Below, in pieces: positions 45,881 through 56,400 of a stretch of DNA of 64,000 bases. A model generated the notes under the pieces. It saw nothing but the letters and a program-made list of their open reading frames with translations, had not been told where the DNA came from and did no database searches. This DNA comes from Liolophura sinensis (Eukaryota > Mollusca > Polyplacophora > Chitonida > Chitonidae). Position numbers and translations under genes: made by a program. The DNA lies in the NCBI RefSeq assembly GCF_032854445.1, contig NC_088306.1, positions 24,773,764-24,837,763 on the forward strand, given 5' to 3'. The first letter of the stretch is position 1. Every line of letters begins with the position of its first letter.

Positions 45881-48583
45881 TTGTTACACCAACACTGAGA
45901 GCTGGAGAATCTGCAAATTCGCTGTTTAAGTCTAGGTTTGAACACGCACCCTTTATATCAGTTACATGTGAAGTACCCACGATAAGCATTCCTGTATTCC
46001 GATAAGATGTCCTGGTTAAGGTTACCTTTCCTACTTTGTACGCATTTCAAGTCCGTCTTTCGATAAAAAAAGGCCTGGGTATGGAGTTTAACCATAATTG
46101 AATAAATGAACCAATAAATAAATGTGGTTCATTTCAATTTTCCTAAAAATTTCTTATGCGTTGTTTGCCTTGTTTTTATGTTACTGTTTATTAAATGTGA
46201 TGGCAGCACATTGGACATTGGACCAGTAATCCTGGACCAGTGACATCGAAGAAATAGCAGTTATCGTCACTGTATTTATATTACATAATTCTGTTTAATT
46301 CGTGAAGCTAGGGTTGGGGGGTTGTAAGTTGTTACCATTCACGCATTTACATGAATAGAATACACCCCTAGCTGACGTAAACTGACAAGGGCCAAGTTGT
46401 TTGAAAGTGTATTAGCTAAAATTGGTATTAATTCAATTTTATAATTACATTTTTTAGACAAATTCAGCAACCAATACAGCTGACCAATGTCTAAAGTATA
46501 ACAGCAGGAGTCTTAGTTCATATTTAATATACCGTTATGCAATTGTTTTTGGGTTAAGTACAAAACTGAAAACTTGGTTTAAAGTTAAATCCGGTATTAA
46601 GTCTTCAAACAGTTTTGAACAACCGCGCCCAGAGGTCGTGTTTCACCGGTTACGTGTGACCATTTGCCAACTTCCACACTGTCGTCACTGCACTGGTTAT
46701 TCGCACATGTTGTAGTGCTAGGTTGTTTAGCATATCAGGACGCCTCGCTAGCTCTTCTGTTGTCATCTCTCTATCATGGTGCGTATGGATGAAAGCAAAA
46801 CAAATGCATGTACAGTTTTAGGTCTCTCAAAAATATGGTCCGAACAACCGGTTGGAAACATTGCCTTGTGTAGAAGAATAAATGCCATATGAAGTCTTAT
46901 GCATTTTATTAAAAAGCATATTTTTGCAACCTTTATTGGTGCACTTGGTTTCCTTCATTATTAAAGTGACTTTCTAGAAAAGTTTATAGTAGAATTATAT
47001 ACGTGAGCACATTCTCGATCAGGTTTGATTAAGCTGCCAATAATTTCCTAACTACATGATCAAAATTATAAAATCAAGGTACGCTGTCCGTCATTTGTTT
47101 AAATGTACTCGTACAGTTGCCTTTATAATTTGAGTAAAGCGGAGCAGGAAAAACCTCCAAACTATTAGGATGACTACGGTTAGGAAGCATTCTGGGCATG
47201 CGTCAAGTCGCTTTGGCACAAAAACCGGGCTGTTCAAATATTTGAGTGAACACCTTCGCAAAATTCCACTGTCGGGCAGTGGCGTATCCAGCAAAACCAG
47301 TATTTATATGTCTTTGTGTGTGGCTGGACATAGACAACTGGCTTGACCTACCTATAGGCTAGGTGGACACAAAAAGACAGGCTGATTGTAAACAATGTAT
47401 AGCTTACTTGTTCCTGTCACCGAGGCCAGTATGTCAAGCGAACTAAAACCTTTATTGGAATACGAGGATTAGTCTCAATATTTGATAAGCCTGACCACCT
47501 ACCATTGCTTCTGTACTTCTACAGCATGGGTCTACATGTTGTTAATAAAGCGTGCATGGCTCATGAGATGGTGTGCAATAGACCTTTCTGTCGATCAAGA
47601 ACATGCAATTACGTCTACCGACACAATGCGTACAAATAGTTAGTCTTTCTGTGACGTCATGACGTCACAATTGCTTGCACCGGGAATGGATAAAAAAGTA
47701 AAGTTGTCACGAGAAGGGGTGGAGGGACATCGGGTGTGTTTGATGCATTCACACAGAGGTCGTTTAGATAAAGACCCGCTCATTTCTGGTTATTCTGTAT
47801 ACCTAGTTTAACTTTAGCACTTTTTCTCACTTGGGATGTAGATGGTTGCCGTTTAGTCATTGGTACACAAGTCCATTGGTACACAGGACCATGCTAGTAA
47901 TTATGTGGTTGTTTTCTGAAACTTTTTTTTAATAATGGATTTTCGAACAAATTATATACATGACACATTACAATATATGTCATCAGAACGTAGCAGAACA
48001 TACCAAAACACTATTTCTACATGTTTTAAATATTTTGTTTTTTGTTAGACTGTATATGCTACTGCACATATCGAAGAGGTTTGGACATCATATGTAACAT
48101 ATCTGTGTAATTTGAGTCAGAGGCATATGAGCGGGGGAGGGGGGGGGGGAGGGGGTGTAATTTGATTTGCTCTGAAACTTATTTCTGATAACCTAATTAA
48201 TCGTAATTCGCAGTACACTGACATCAGCTTTTACTGATATCCTAAGGAAAGAGAAAGACTTTCCAATCTATGAGATCAAATGGAAGAAGATGGCGCCCTT
48301 TACTATAGAAGATTGTCTCTCAGCTTCCCTTGCAAGTTTTAAAGACTATACAGAATAACCTACAAGACATTTTCCTGCAAATGTCACTTTTGCTGCTTGA
48401 CATTTACCTGGACTCTGCAGTAGTTCTGTGACATGAAACGTGCGCAGAAAAAGGGTATTTCACCGCTGACAATATATATGTATCCTCGTCTACTGTTCTC
48501 GTGTCATGTTCGCCTTCACGCATATTTGCATACCAACAACTTTCGCTCTCGTTGCTGCTGGAATCTTAGTGACAATAAGCAAT
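45881..48583. other. Unannotated stretch
   Basis: About 2.7 kb without a supported gene. It holds the double-CRE palindrome at 47651-47668 and a G-run tract at 48132-48156 (runs of 5, 11 and 5 G broken by A). Confidence 0.35.
47651..47668. promoter_or_regulatory. Perfect double-CRE palindrome
   Basis: GTGACGTCATGACGTCAC is self-complementary over 18 bp and contains two abutting TGACGTCA octamers, the consensus site for CREB/ATF bZIP dimers. No gene start is seen close by, so function is unproven. Confidence 0.5.
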
Positions 48584-48658
48584 CGACGTCACTCGTGTGA
48601 CCATTTGGACAGTTGACGTCATTCGTATGGCCATTTGGACAGTCGATGTCACTCGTCT
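48584..48658 (+). repeat. 30-bp tandem repeat, 2.5 copies
   Basis: Units begin CGACGTCACTCG at 48584, TGACGTCATTCG at 48614 and CGATGTCACTCG at 48644, each followed (in the complete ones) by CCATTTGGACAGT. The second unit holds a perfect TGACGTCA. Confidence 0.85.
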
Positions 48659-48740
48659 TCCTCCAGTATGCTGTTCATATCTGTACGTCGAGTATAGCGT
48701 TAAGTAACCAACATATAAATGAATAAATTAATTAATAGAG
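48659..48740 (+). repeat. Possible SINE-type 3' tail
   Basis: GTCGAGTATAGCGTTAAGTA, CCAACATATAAATGAATAAA resembles the family end GAGTACGGCGTAAAACACCA...AAATAAAT but the body does not match. It may be a different SINE using the same LINE-derived tail. Confidence 0.3.
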
Positions 48741-50860
48741 AGATAAACAGAAGCATCTATACCTGTGCGTCCAAGTGGTAAAGTCGTCTGGTGACTGAGA
48801 AGTTCCCGTTAACAAGGTCAGTCCGTGTGGTCCATTGCGGGACATTGCCAATCTAAACAATATAAATTACCTCAACGTGTAAATAAATCTGTAACTGCGT
48901 ATATAACACGCTCCATAATATGCACCTTAACACAGTTTCGACAGCGTAGGATTTAATAAATCACCAAGAAAAAATCCATCCACCGATAAATAAGTCATTG
49001 CTTGTGGCCTATGTATAATTTATTGCATAATACATATTACAACTGTGTTGTTTTAACATCACAGGGTCTAGTAAACCGCCGTATATCTGCAAAAAAGTAA
49101 GACAACCCTGGCTTCTACAGTGTGTCTCTTTAAAAAGCCACCTTTCCAGTTCAGCATTTCATACATCAAAGTATTAATATATACATGTGTAACTGACGGC
49201 CTAAATGAATAGGTTTATTTTTAAAGTTTATTTGACAATATTTATTTAACAACGACTGGGCTAAAGAGGAGCCTTGCCGCCCCATTTAACCTGCAGGTCT
49301 CTCACTATTCCTATGCTATTTATTGCCTCTGGGATTACAGCACGGAATGTGGATGGGCAGTGTTGTTAAGACAACGTAGGCATTTCCCCACTCCCTACCT
49401 TTGATCTTTAAGTGTGTACTGAGGGCTCCCTAAGCACTGTACCATAACACATATCTTAATGATAAATGTAATTTTGCTTCCACCTGTACCAAAATACCTT
49501 CAACATCATTATTTCTCTTCCAGAGATTTGAAAAGATACAGTGGCATGATAGCATCAGTGATCTTAATAAAACTGATACAGAACAGAGCAAATGTCTCTT
49601 TAAAATTTTGTTATAAAAATAAAAATAAAAATGTAACTAACATTTCCTGTTTAAAGGGAGGAACGTAGCTTATTCTCATGGCTAACCTATTTATAACTCA
49701 GACATTTAAAACTACTACATGTGTAGGTATTTTGGGTGAAGTCAACCATGCTCGACAGGGTTTCAGTGACCCAGGGCAAAAAATAGATGGTATATTCTCA
49801 TGGACTCGTACATTTACTGTACGTTCTGAATCCGCAATACCTGTACTTGCATATGGCCCTGTCCAATGTACGGTTACATTAAGCCCTTAATTATATTATC
49901 TTTGCGTCAAACGCTTCTATTCCTTTTACCTTCAACTGTAGTACCACACACATATGATTTACATTCGTCACGAGTAGTGTAACTCCAAAAAACGAATACT
50001 TCATTGTGCCTCAGTACTGTGGAACTTTGCTCATCAAGTTTTCATTTTTAGGAGTTCATACTTACTATATTCACTGTGTAAAGATGATATCTTTTGGCTT
50101 CACAAACACGTTCCGTTATGCAAACGAAGCATTCATGGAGATAGTTACGTCGCCTTTACTGTGTTACACGTACGCTTACGTAACTGTATATGAGTTTTTG
50201 TGAAACGGGTCCCTTTAATAATTCGTAGGTAAAGTACCCAGTAATATAAGATAATCATGACATAACTGGCTTTAATAAATGCGGTAACACTTTCATTTAC
50301 ACCTGTTATTTTTGATGTATGATGGCTGGTTCGTGTGTTGTTGTTTTTTTTTTTGTTTTTTTTTTGGTTCTTTTTACACGTTTATTCATGACAATATCAG
50401 ATTTAGTGGCACATATATTTCCCTAACAACATAGTGCGGAAATTGCTGCCAGCCAATTTTCTCTCCATTGCCTTTTTAAGCAGGTTGACATTTGACAGGC
50501 CCAATTTGCTGACAGTTACCCTACATGTCAACTGCCTTAAAGGGAATAATAGAGTTCGTAAAGTGACTCAAGCGAGAAAAATGTTTTGAAGCCAAATCAT
50601 CTGAGGCGAGTTCGATTTTATACCATATAGAGTCATAGCCATTGTCAAAGTTGACCTATGCTTGCTAAATTAAAAACATTGTCCGCGTACTTCCATTGAA
50701 GCCATCGACCTGACTTGTTATTGAAAGCTTGTTAACAGGAAGTCTCTCGAACAAATTCTGTCAAAGATATTTTTCATAGGTCGCCATGTATGTCATTCAG
50801 GTGAAATATTTATAGAGAAGATCCGTGTACAATTGTGCACACCTCGACCTGTGTGTGTTT
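48741..50860. other. Unannotated stretch
   Basis: No supported gene. Frames at 49459, 49678 and 50006 are short and domain-free. T-tract with G at 50340-50367. Confidence 0.3.
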
Positions 50861-51464
50861 ACCAGAGGCCTTTAGTTGTTAGACTAGAAAGGCGGGGCAT
50901 TCCTCCACGGTCAATGATGCGTGGCGACTCAAACCTTCTCCGCTCCTCGACGGACCATGTCCTGTGGAATGCTCACAGCTGGTGATCCGTTGACCTGTCA
51001 AACTGGACCGTTATACGAAAGACATTGACGAGGACACTTCGAGAATAATCGCATAAGAATTGGAAAAAAAACCAGTAACAAGCCCTGTCAGCAGTGATAA
51101 AGATCGAATAGGCCTGGTTTGTGGACGAGTTACGGGCTAGTCTCTTTTTCTAGGAGCCCACGTGAGTAAACAAGCCTTGTGGCGAGGCTCATTTAGTCGT
51201 GCGCGGACCGCTCACTGAGTTGACGAGGAGCGAAGAGGCAGGACATTTTACCGCCACTTTAACACTCTGCGTTGTCGTGAAGGACTATTAACAACCCTCC
51301 TGTTAACCAGACTGTCACGAGGTTTTGTCCGTCCTTCATTGTCTCGTGGAGACAGTGGTACCTGCCCATGGGCATTTTAGTGAACGTGTGATTTCTTGTG
51401 ATTTAACGAATTGCCAGCCTTGTGTGGGAAACGTACCAAGGCTCCACGTTTTGCCAGATCCAAC
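50861..51464 (+). promoter_or_regulatory. Candidate promoter and 5' UTR
   Basis: More GC-rich than the flanks, with more CpG (GTGCGCGGACCGC, CTCCTCGACGGACC) and free of the SINEs that litter the rest. A mini-ORF (MGILVNV) occupies 51368-51391, upstream of the candidate start codon. No TATA box is seen at a convincing place. Read as a promoter only because of the candidate exon that follows. Confidence 0.3.
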
Positions 51465-51560
51465 ATGAATCGCTCAACGAAACCAACCATGAATGGGCTA
51501 CATATCGAAGTCAGTAGTTCCCTGGTAGAACCGGGGTACCGCAAGAGTCAAGTCCGCCAG
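51465..51560 (+). CDS. Candidate first coding exon of an unidentified gene
   Basis: The ATG at 51465 has A at -3 (CCAACATGA), favourable for initiation. Thirty-two codons follow (MNRSTKPTMNGLHIEVSSSL at the start, ...GYRKSQVRQ at the end), ending exactly at CAG/GTACGC, a good splice donor at 51560/51561, in phase 0. Reading on without splicing meets a stop after two codons, so splicing would be required. The peptide is polar, with no signal peptide or membrane segment, as expected for a cytosolic N-terminus. I do not recognise the protein. No convincing next exon is visible between here and the window's end, so intron 1 would exceed 12 kb or the call is wrong. Base composition and the position after a CpG-richer stretch support it. 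Confidence 0.35.
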
Positions 51561-53353
51561 GTACGCTGAAAAAATTTATGAATAACCACAATATGTTTAT
51601 GATGTAATTAATTAATAATTGTACTTGTACCAAGGTGACGTGGAAAACGGTGTATTTTGAAAGCTCAGTCGTTTATAGGTGTGTATATCGGCATCTTGAG
51701 ATACACATATATTCAGCTAAGTTCTTTCGTACTCGCGTTGTCTCATGTGTTATTGCACCGAACGTGTTAAGAATATAACGGAATATTTTACTTACAGCTC
51801 AACTTTATATATTTAGGCCCGTTTTATAAGACTTTAATAGGCACAATAAACAAAAGAATAGCTAGGTCTGCATCATCAATGTGGAGAGCTTATGGTAGCC
51901 AAATGGGGTTTGTGCACAGCATTAGGGCATTGATCACTTTGTGAAAAGTGCAAAAGGTATGCATACATACAATGTTGGTTAAAGGGATCTTTGCTTGTAA
52001 ACTGTAGGCCCAAACAACATATTGCAAGACTGTACTACAGCAAACTATATAGTTGAGACCTAAGCTAATATATATTCATTATGCATGAGCAACGCCTATA
52101 CATTCCTACACATGCTTGCTTCTGAAGCAACTTTTCGCCAGAGCGTCATATATTTGCCCATACTTATTCTCGACCTTATTTGATATGTCGAGATCTTTGT
52201 ACAGTCATGCAGTATGGAGAATCGTTGATTAGAATCTACGCCTTTAGTCTTCCAACGTTAAATGATTTAGACTGATCACTATCCAAAGATTCTGGGACGT
52301 GCTAGCCATGCTAAAAACCATATCACCAATTCTTGCTGTACGTCATTTGTAGAGGATACTTAAATATGCGATACTGGATTTGTATGACCGTATGTTCATT
52401 TGTAGATGATAGCGTTACACATGATCTGATGATGATTTCAGATGTGGAGAATATGTGTTAAGATGAACAATATCTGTAGCCATAAGGCGGCGTATGGGTA
52501 TTGCCGTTGTCGCTAGTCTATGCGCCTATCTACTTTCTTTCGACGATGTAGTAATGAGGTCAAATGTGAGGAATGTGTGGTAAGTCCGTAAAGGTGCGAC
52601 AGATGCCCCCAAGGGTATTACAAGCCCCTCACCACGCGAAGTTTTCTGTACTATAGGTATATCATCTTTTCCTAAAAAAAAAAAACACAAAAAACAATTA
52701 ACAGAATAATTGAATGCAGAATCAAATTACGTGGCATAAAATCCTCAGTTGAACTCAAGTGGGACGGTAGATATACCTATATCTGATTTGTAACGCCGCC
52801 ACATGAATGTCTTATACTCCAATAAGCAATTAAGTCAAGGGTGAATTCAGGTACATGTATAGCTGTAGCTCAGGTATTTCGTGCTCCTAGTGACATACAG
52901 GTATAGGTTAACACAGCCTGGAGTCTTATCGCTGTTCACCACGCACTGTAAGGCTGGCAAGTTTTGCATAATAGCTCTGTCCAGATTGCATGCATACCAT
53001 ATTGCCCTGAAATGTAACACAATACCGCCCGGAAGATCAGCTCATTAAGTTAACCTTAATGTTGATCAGTCTTATTATTAATGGATGACGGCGAGGGGAT
53101 ATGTTACACAAACAGGCGTAGTTCTAGCGAGCAATATAAGGTAACCGTTAACCGACGATGTCTCATATTGTTTAAACGTAAATCAATTAACAGCTGTTAA
53201 TTAACTAAAACATGTGCATTGGTAATGTGTTCAGGAAGGTTTTTGTTCCGAAGACAACCAACTCAGAGCTTTAATCGTTTCAGGAAAACAGGCATAATGA
53301 ATTTATGATAAGGCGTCTTCATTCGATATCATTTTCAGTATTCCACATGCATC
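51561..53353. other. Unannotated stretch (candidate intron)
   Basis: AT-rich, no repeat or exon recognised. A short A-rich run at 52673-52697. Confidence 0.3.
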
Positions 53354-53444
53354 CGGGCTGCGTGGCCGAGGGATATAACGCGCTTCAGTTTAAACCATGA
53401 GTATTTATAACCAACAGTATGGTGTTCTAATCCAGCTGCCAGTG
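53354..53444 (+). repeat. tRNA-like (class II-like) SINE head or pseudo-tRNA
   Basis: GGGCTGCGTGGCCGAGGGAT holds an A-box-like TGGCCGAGGGAT as in Ser/Leu tRNAs, and GGTGTTCTAATCC about 50 nt later resembles a B box. The arms do not fold cleanly, so not a working tRNA. Confidence 0.4.
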
Positions 53445-54973
53445 GCTAACTAACGCCATGGGACATTTCTCAAGCTGATCGTGATGACGAGAACAGTGTA
53501 CCTTTATGAATTAGCCGGGGTACAATCTTGTACCTTCAACAAAGAAAATAGCAATCCAACGCGACCTACCACCTTAAATGTCAGGGACGGAGGAATTTCG
53601 GATGGCTCTGTTATATAAGAGAGTTTGACGAAGTGAGCGAACTGGTTTAGCAAGCTTCCCCGAACACAGCTATATAAACGACTCTATATGCCAGTCGGAT
53701 CTGAAAAGACTGGGATCGTCTTTATCATGAGTTGATCACACTATTTTGCATACATGTATATATCAACATACGGAGGCGTGAGGGATATAGAGGCATACAA
53801 CATTATATCCCTGTAGACCTGTACGATGTGTATAACCTACATGTCACACAGGTGCGCTGATTTTACTTACTATTTATGTAGTAAATTTGTCGACTTCAAA
53901 ACCTCAGATATATATGCCCTCACTTTCGCATGGTACAATGCTATACCACCACATGCAACTTGCACTTTTCTGTATAACATATCACAGTGAAGTGACAGCA
54001 TTTTGTTACGTTGGTTACGGGAAGGGAAGTAACACTGGCAAAAAAGTTTTCAGTTCTATCTAAAACAGACAAATTTCGGATATGTTTTAACTAGGTGCAA
54101 ACTAACAGTCCAGAAATTTATAGTGCATCAACAACCTAAAATGTCCGTGTGGCAATATTGCCCAATCAGTGCTCTTTCACACCTCAGTACGGAGGCATAT
54201 CTTGAACTCAATTACATGTGTAACCTACAGTCTAGACTATTATAGTCCCAGCTTCAGTGTACTGGTACTGCGGGGGTTATGTTGTTCAAATACTGGTTTT
54301 AAGGTCACTTCCTTTGTGGATACTTCATCGCGTCAAACCGGCGCTCACGCCATATTTCATCGGCATTTTTTTATTTTTTTTTCTGCCGTTAAGATGCCTT
54401 GATTTTCTGTTTACCTATGCACAAGTATGCATTTCTGTAACAACATATAGCAGTTAATGAGTCTTACAGATTCTAGTACTGAGTTGTAATGTAGTATAAA
54501 ACTCTGTGGTTTAGAAATGGCTACAAGAAAGTAAAAAGAATGTGTAGAGAAACAAAAATAACAAAAAATTTTCCCTTGCTTCCTTCTCTGCGACGATGCA
54601 GTCTAATACTACCAGTTCAGTGGCTGATGACCGAAGGATTTGCATTATAGGCCTAAAACTATGTCAACGTACACACACAAGTGATGGGTTGGAATCCATA
54701 GACAGTCACTCAAGAATACGCCCGTCCTGTAATTATTGAGGAAGAGGAAGGGTGGGGTACAATGGGCACACAGGGCGCATAACTCTTTTTTTTTTATTTC
54801 TTTTGCCCCGACCCGCTTGGTGAAACACACCTGTATGGTGCCCCCGCCAGACTTGTACAATACAATGCCAGCACGTTATCGAAGTGTACCGACTTGCTAA
54901 GGTCTACGATATATCGACTGAATATCCGCGTACAAAATAAAAACCAAAAGATTTGGGGTTAAATTTACGATGA

Positions 54974-54975
<2 letters not shown>
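53445..54975. other. Unannotated stretch
   Basis: Nothing recognisable; frames at 54169 and 54257 have no domain. Confidence 0.3.

Positions 54976-55004
<29 letters not shown>
54976..55004. repeat. (TA)n microsatellite
   Basis: About 14 TA units. Confidence 0.95.
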
Positions 55005-55006
<2 letters not shown>

Positions 55007-55384
55007 TGAACTGTGATTGAAGTTGGGAGGATGGGAGGTAGTGTGTAGGTACAGGAAAGGGCAATCTGTCACTATTCCCCTAGATAATGCGCTTCCCGCT
55101 AAAAGGCGTCTTGGTTTTGCCGTGAATTCTATATGGTCCCTGAGTTTTGTGTAACAGGTGCCGTGTTACGTGTATATGTTCCCCAATTTATTTTGATCTC
55201 GATGTGGACAAGTGACAAAGTGTTGATCGTGTTTAAATATGTGCATAAAATATAGATTTGGTCTGTGTGAAGACTTGAACAGCAGGCTTGTGCAGTTTTG
55301 TACACATATGTAGGTAGTGCCTCCGTATATGTGTATATAAAAGGCATATCCAGAGACGAAAATGTACATGTCCTCATATTTGTA
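55005..55384. other. Unannotated stretch
   Basis: Nothing recognisable. Confidence 0.3.
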
Positions 55385-55712
55385 CCAGGCCTATCCAAAA
55401 CAGGTAATGTGTTTTTAACCATGACAGGCACATCTACAGTAAAGACTGTATACAGATCTTTACAGGACAGGTAATGTGTTTTTAACCATGACAGGCGCAT
55501 CTACAGTAAAGACTGTATACAGATCTTTACAAGGCCTATCCAAAACAGGTTATGTGTTTTTATCCATGACAGGCACATCTGCAGTAAAGACTGTATACAG
55601 ATCTTTACAAGGCCTATCCAAAACAAGTTATGTGTTTTTATCCATGACAGGCATGTCTACAGTAAAGACTGTATACAGATCTTTACAAGGCCTATCCAAA
55701 ACAGGTAATGTG
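55385..55712 (+). repeat. 78-bp higher-order tandem repeat (2 x 39 bp), about 4 copies
   Basis: Each unit has a half starting AGGCCTATCCAAAACAGGTT and a half starting AGGCACATCTACAGTAAAGA, each 39 bp. The first unit boundary is shortened (GGACAGG at 55464). Because 78 is 26 codons, a frame stays open through the last three units and encodes repeats of VKTVYRSLQGLSKT-YVFLSM. The two halves are themselves diverged copies of one monomer (AGGC..AT......ACA). Confidence 0.92.
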
Positions 55713-56400
55713 TTTATATATATATATGTACAACAAGCTTATCCACCATGAACATTACCAACAGGCTTTGTGTCCTCTATCCACTACTGGATATGTGTAC
55801 ACTACATCCGCATCTTATTCAATCCATGTTGCATTTATGGGTTTTAGACTAAACTGCATATACCTGCACATATAGTTGAAATCCGCCGAACAACTGGTCG
55901 ATTCTTACTGTAATTTTATTGATAACAGGTTGTACCCATTAGGCCACCCTTGTGAACTATGTATTAAATAAACTGTTCAAAGTTGTATTCGTTCCGTATA
56001 TATCCTTAAATGGAATGTCTCAACATGTCCTCAACAGGCCTATTCGAAACAATCAGTGTCCAAATCCTCTATAGGCTATTTCAGCACATGCAGGCAATGT
56101 GCCCATGTCCAATGCAGGCCTATTCAAAACAAGCCGCATTGTGATCGTATCCATTTTAGGCTCTTTCAAAACAAGCAATACATTATAGGTTTATTCAAAA
56201 CAAGCAATGTGTTCATATGTATTATATGCTCATTTAAAACAAGCATTATGCCCATAGCTATTTTAGGCTTATTCAAAACACAGCAATGTGCCCGTATCCA
56301 TTATAGGTGTATTCAAAATAAGCAATGTGACCATAACTATTATAAGCATATTCAAAGCAAGCAAGGTGTTCTTATCTATTACTGATTTATCAAAATCAGG
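55713..56400 (+). repeat. Degenerate 39-bp satellite
   Basis: Monomers AGGCTTATTCAAAACAAGCA + ATGTGCCCATATCTATTAT continue to about 56400. Successive lengths I count from 56116 are 42, 29, 39, 39, 40, 39 and 39 bp. The first part (55740-56035) is badly decayed. The open frame at 56056-56385 reflects the multiple-of-3 period; the length changes that are not multiples of 3 argue against coding. Confidence 0.85.

Noticed and set aside
48765-48850. Possible tRNA starting GCGTCCAAGTGGTAAAGTCG
   Set aside because: The A-box-like start is fair but there is no B box or cloverleaf.
56056-56385. 109-codon frame with a 13-residue period as a repeat protein
   Set aside because: Monomer lengths of 29 and 40 bp break the codon period, and the frame stays open only by chance between indels.
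55385-56400. CRISPR-like array
   Set aside because: Units are contiguous tandem repeats without unique spacers, in eukaryotic DNA; the same holds for the arrays at 34.6, 39.2 and 41.1 kb.
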